Below are positions 60,040-64,000 of a stretch of 64,000 nucleotides of DNA, one piece after another. Both the position numbers and the translations under genes were made by a program. Position 1 is the stretch's first letter, and every line of letters starts with the position of its first letter. The notes beneath the pieces are model-generated. The model worked only from the letters and a program-made list of their open reading frames with translations, made no database searches and was not told the origin of the DNA. Source of the DNA: Platerodrilus igneus. Its lineage: Eukaryota > Arthropoda > Insecta > Coleoptera > Lycidae. The stretch is from the NCBI GenBank assembly GCA_036346225.1, contig JARFIW010000995.1, forward strand, positions 3,805,216 through 3,869,215, given 5' to 3'.

Positions 60040-62246
60040 CAGGGTGATGAAGTGACATGAAAAATACGTTTTTTAGAATATTTTCATTTAGAGTAGAGAC
60101 TAACTCGAAAATAGATACATGTTGGTTGATTACTAATATGAATTATTGCACTTCATTTCGACAAAATAGGATAATCCATTGGCGTAGAATAAGGGAGGTT
60201 ATCCAACAATTTTGACCTATACTTTTTTCACACTCTGTATTTCATGAAAATTAAAACTCATATCATACAATTTGTCACAAAAAAAGGTACTCTTTGTTAA
60301 TCTCTGTAGAGCTTATCATTTTCGAGATATTTTAAATTAAGTCATACTTAACTCATGCATGAAAACAACATATTAGTAATTCTTCCAAAAATGCAAAAGT
60401 TTATTTTATGAATTCGAAACTAATACGTTTAATAAAATAACACATTTAATAAACTTGTCAGTGTTTACAAACTGAAGAATATTTGACTCTACAAGCTAAA
60501 ATTTACTTACCGAGCCACTACAAACTATTATAAAATAGAAATTAGCTCATATCGCTCATTATTTAAGTAAATGTTGAAAGTGACGACCTTCAACTTAAAT
60601 ACTTGTTCGGGCTCGTTTTTTAATCTGGTGGGTAGTTTTTTTTTTTAGAATAAACCTAGAATTGGCTAAGTCCCTATAAGTATTTTCCATGCTCTCTCTT
60701 AACTGCTGAACAATATTAATAGGTTCAGAATAAAGTTTTTGCTTTAAAATACACTAAATTCCATAGTCCATAGGATTTAACTCAAGGGACCGAGGTGGCT
60801 AATTAACTAGAGCATTTACTCCAAGTCCAATCCACCTGCCAGGAAAATTGTTATTTAACCACTCCCTTGCAGTTAATGCAAAATGAGGTGTTACCTCGTA
60901 ATGCGTGAACCACATGTTAAGTCTTTGATAACAAGGAACATCTTCAAATAAACGTATTAAAAGTTCTCTTAATAAACTGTATATCACTCTCCAGTTAAAT
61001 TTTCTTCCAAAATAAATGGTCCTATCAGCTGATTGTGTATTATTCCAGTCTATTTTAAATTTATGCTGAAAACTGCTGGTTTTGTGAAATGTGGGTTTTC
61101 ATTTGGCCACATGCTCAGTATGTATGTTAAATATGCCATTTCTGCTAAAGGTTGTTTCATCAGTAAAAAGAATATGTTAACAAATTCATTATCTCTTCTA
61201 ATTTGTATTAGCAGCCAGTCGCAAAACTCGACTCTAGGTTGGTAGTCGGTTTCTAAAAGGTCCTGAACTTGTTGCAGGTGATAAGAAATACAGCTGTTGA
61301 TCTTTTAGAATTCTCCAACATGTTACCTGAGAAACTCCCGTTTTGTAGTAAAAGTCTTCTGGTATTTATTCCTGGGTTCTCCTCTACTAAATTTAAAACA
61401 TTTTTTTCATTTCTCAATGTGCATTTTACTCTTTCACTTCCACGATGTTGTGCAGCAGGTAAAACAGTTCCAGTTTCCCTTATCCGTCTATCTACTGCCA
61501 CAAAAGTTTTTCTGTTGGGAACAATACGTTCTGGATATTTCTCTGCATATCTTCTTACAGCCTATTCATAATTGCCAAAGTATTCTCCTAGTACAAAATG
61601 CATGTCAGCATATTCAGAAAATGTGTATGTTACCATTTTAGTGTTTGATTATTAACAAAATTATAAGAAATAAGCAAGCTATAGTTATGGATTGAACGAG
61701 TATAACCTTTGACAACTACACCGAGTAAGGGAAGCCTACTAGATTCAGCAATGGTTTGTAATTATTTGTATTTTAATAGTAAAACTAATATGAATGAAAC
61801 ATTATTTTTACGAAATATGTACATGTTTGTGAACTTACTGTAGTTGATTTAAATCGGATACCAGTTTTGAATTAATATAATAAACCTTTGCATTTTTGAA
61901 AGAATTAATATGTTGTTTTCATGCATGAGTTGAGTATAACTTAATTTAAAATATCTCGAAAATGGAAAGCTCTACAGAGATTAACCAACAGTACTTTTTT
62001 TGTGACAAATTCTATGAGGAATAATGTTTTAATTTTTATGACATACAGGGTGTGCAAAAAGTTATAGGTCAAAATTATTTAATAACCCTCCTTATTCTAT
62101 GCCGATGTATTATCCTACTTTGTCGAAATGAAGTGCAATAATTCGTATTAGTAAACAACTAATGTGTACCTATTTTCAAGTTAGTCTCTATCCTAAACGA
62201 AAATATTCTAAAAAACAAGTATTTTTCAATATACTTCATCACCCTG
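60040..62246 (-). mobile_element. mariner-like transposon with about 380-bp inverted arms (copy C)
   Basis: Left CAGGGTGATGAAGT at 60040 and right ACTTCATCACCCTG ending 62246, each adjoining TA (60038-60039, 62247-62248). Arms match inward for about 380 bp: GAAATGAAGTGCAATAATTC, AAAATATCTCGA and TGTTGTTTTCATGCATGAGT occur in both orientations. Encloses one transposase on the minus strand. Another CAGGGTGTTTCAG terminus at 59935 lies just outside and is not paired. Confidence 0.9.
60580..61636 (-). pseudogene. mariner-like DD34D transposase (copy C)
   Basis: Starts MVTYTFSEYADMHFVLGEYF, then RRYAEKYPERIVPNRKTFVA and VDRRIRETGTVLPAA (first HTH), and EENPGINTRRLLLQNGSFSG (second HTH region). 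After a decayed middle without a clear first Asp: RLNMWFTHYEVTPHFALTAR (second Asp changed, HDGAP to HYEVT), FPGRWIGLGVNALVN, PPRSLELNPMDYGI (third motif SPDLNPMDF altered). In-frame stops at several sites. Catalytic residues are lost. Confidence 0.85.
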
Positions 62247-62249
62247 TAT

Positions 62250-62285
62250 GTTTGTTGTGGTTTGTTTAACATTTTTCTTAATCGC
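62250..62285 (-). mobile_element. short Penelope 5'-end scrap
   Basis: TGTTTGTTGTGGTTTGTTTAAC-type sequence, the same as the PLE start at 7266-7290 and the reversed right arm of the foldback at 16.46 kb. It is immediately next to the mariner-like copy C. Confidence 0.7.
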
Positions 62286-62289
62286 ATTT

Positions 62290-63160
62290 TTTTTAATACC
62301 TTCTATATACAGTGGCATCCAACTTCACTTTATTTAGTTTTCCGTTTCACGAAGAATATTTCAACTCTGCCCTTTTCATGCTCTCCCATGGGATAATAGC
62401 CAAGTTAGCCGCCAGCGCAGCAAGTTTTTATAGTTCCAACTTGTACACGTAAAAGGTTCAAGCCCCTTTAAATTCCAAATTCTTGTTCTATCTTCTCCCT
62501 AGGGGCTAAGGAAATAAATTGTTACATAAACGCCCAACGCTTTGGGGGTTCGAAATGAGTAACCATTTACGTACACATCTATATAGTCAAAAATAGAATT
62601 TGCTACATTGGGACTGCAAACGCGGTGCCCGAATTGGAAAAACAAAAATAAATCTGTCACATTAGCCTAACAACGTGGGACTAGAAAAAAGTTTGCTACA
62701 AAAAGTAAAGTAATTCCCTTTTGTGTTCTAAATCCGGTCCTGCTTATTCTATAAATTATTAGTTACATTGTAGGATTACAACGAATTTAATATGTTTAAA
62801 TACGTTAGGATACTGTCGGGGATTTTTTATCGCTTTTGGGAAATGTATTGTGAACATGCACTGCCAAAGTTTCTAAGTTCTCTATTCATTACTCGATTTT
62901 AACAAGTCAATCCCGCAGAGTGATGAATGAGTGTTGAAACAATGGAAATAATTTACATTAACCTAAATTGATCACACTACTGGACAGGCAACTGCATTTT
63001 AGTAGTGTGTTATTGCATGTGTTGTGAGTAGTACTCGTGCATCTCTCGAACCTCTTTTACCCTTTTGTACCCTATTGTACTACTGGCAAGCACCACGCCA
63101 TATATCTGCTGAGAACTGGACAACGAGAACCTGAGAAGTCGATACTTCTGCAGGAGGACG
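62290..63160. other. no gene; GC-richer repeat-like sequence
   Basis: 62380-62640 has ACGCCCAACGCTTTGGGG, like LTR-adjacent sequence and similar to the 8.37-kb motif. 63000-63165 is GC-richer and leads into the splice-donor-like module. No coding frame. Confidence 0.35.
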
Positions 63161-63206
63161 TAATCGTAAGTGATAATGTTATAATTTTCATATAGAAATT
63201 TGCATG
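63000..63206 (+). other. LTR-like module ending in a 5' splice-site motif (3)
   Basis: A GC-richer block ends ATCGTAAGTGA (GT at 63166), followed by CATATAGAAATTTGCAT at 63189-63205, paralleling 47.0 and 53.8 kb. Confidence 0.45.
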
Positions 63207-63857
63207 GTTGGACTATAAAATTTACTAGGTAAGGGGTTTATAGGGATTGTAGCAAGAGACTGTAAAATAGGTGCAATGTAAATCTTGATTTCATTAATGG
63301 TAACTGAATACCAATCATCTTTTTCTTCATTACCTTCAGGGTTTCAAACATGTTATAAATAATTTGTAATAAATTAACTTTTTTATAAAATTTGAATGAT
63401 TAACAATTTAATAACCACAGCAAAAAGTAGTAAATTACATTATAAAAAATGTTCTCAAAAATGCTACGAAACATTTGCAAGCTTAAAATATTCTAATTAA
63501 CAAATATAAACATCAAATGTATTAATAACTATAGTTTTGTTTTAATAAGTACAGTATAAGAGATTCATATCCAGATAAAATGAGCAAGGCCATCCTATTG
63601 ATTATTATGTACCAAATGTAAACAATACAGTCTTATATTATTTTTAAATATCACCATTTTCTTAATTGTAATAACTTTAAAAGCTATATTTAAATATAAA
63701 TTAAGGCACACAACGCTTTCAGGAGATTCATAAAGAAACCTAGCATTAATATTATAAATATATAACCAGCCTGACAACAATAATTCTAAATTAAAAAAGT
63801 AGCAATAAACTTCCTTAGAAAAATATATATCGTACTTGGCACCCTGTTTATATAAGA
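63207..63857. other. AT-rich, probable 3' flank of the minus-strand exon
   Basis: No gene seen. If the minus-strand terminal exon at 63858-64000 is real, this would hold its 3' UTR. A small minus frame at 63595-63780 is not supported. Confidence 0.4.
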
Positions 63858-64000
63858 CTAGACGGATGTAGGGGTTTGAAGTTCATAACTCTCATTATTC
63901 TTTTCTGTTCCAACAGGATATGTATTACTATGTACTAACAGATCCAAGTCACTTCCTGATAAGGATTTATCGAGTATTTGATCCCAATCCTCTGATGATG
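63858..64000 (-). CDS. possible terminal coding exon of a neighbouring gene (partial)
   Basis: On the minus strand an open frame enters at the window edge and runs 46 codons to a TAG at 63858-63860. It reads like real protein: SSEDWDQILDKSLSGSDLDL, then a Ser/Thr/Glu-rich end finishing in PTSV. The last four residues fit a class I PDZ-binding C terminus, which is inference. I do not recognise the protein. The opposite strand is also open over 63917-64000 behind a pyrimidine-rich AACAG, so an exon on the plus strand (for instance a later nan exon) is the alternative. I prefer the minus strand because of its natural composition and terminal stop. Confidence 0.45.
   Translation of the reverse strand, partial: SSEDWDQILDKSLSGSDLDLLVHSNTYPVGTEKNNESYELQTPTSV

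Overview
The window is AT-rich insect nuclear DNA. The evidence is a spliced, animal-type gene with GT-AG introns and a dense, layered load of eukaryotic transposons (Penelope-like, CR1/Jockey-like LINEs, a tRNA-derived SINE, piggyBac, pogo-like and mariner-like elements). The order is uncertain; a beetle is my guess, with low confidence. There is no bacterial-style operon, CRISPR array or rRNA, and I found no functional tRNA gene.

One host gene dominates. Sixteen coding exons on the plus strand between 1966 and 38120 join in phase into about 778 residues of a TRPV-type channel. I recognise it as nanchung (nan), an ankyrin-repeat TRPV subunit known from insect stretch-receptor (chordotonal) neurons. 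Neither the first coding exon nor the last one was found. Most introns are 46-54 bp, but four are 3.1-11.4 kb, and nearly all transposon sequence within the gene lies in those four. A second host gene is suggested at the right edge (63858-64000, minus strand) by a plausible terminal coding exon.

Layout. 1-1965: AT microsatellite and a mariner-like remnant. 1966-2785: nan exons 1-5. Intron 5 (2786-11014): a Penelope-like element carrying two later insertions, a SINE with a 12-13 bp target duplication and a 1.27-kb palindromic LTR-like element with a 4-bp duplication. 11015-11527: exons 6-8. Intron 8: SINE copy, a 183-bp palindrome, pogo-like fragment and an antisense piggyBac remnant. 14649-15598: exons 9-11. 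Intron 11: a foldback built from two Penelope-like 5' ends with a 12-bp target duplication, two LINE remnants, a SINE-split pogo-like element and a solo LTR. 26983-27492: exons 12-14. Intron 14: LINE reverse-transcriptase fragments, a terminal-inverted-repeat element with a PIN/FEN-like nuclease frame, and a piggyBac element split by a Jockey-like insertion. 37856-38120: exons 15-16.

From 38.2 kb to the right edge nearly everything is repeat-derived: an endonuclease/RT LINE with reiterated tail units, a mariner-like element with arms of about 400 bp, LTR-like modules, a CR1-like LINE with a zinc-finger plus SGNH ORF1, a second Penelope-like family inside inverted arms, and another mariner-like element with arms of about 380 bp. 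All transposon frames contain stops, frameshifts or deletions, so they look inactive. The strongest structural observations are the nested insertions with recognisable target duplications, the two unrelated palindromic retroelement derivatives, and the nuclease-bearing inverted-repeat element.
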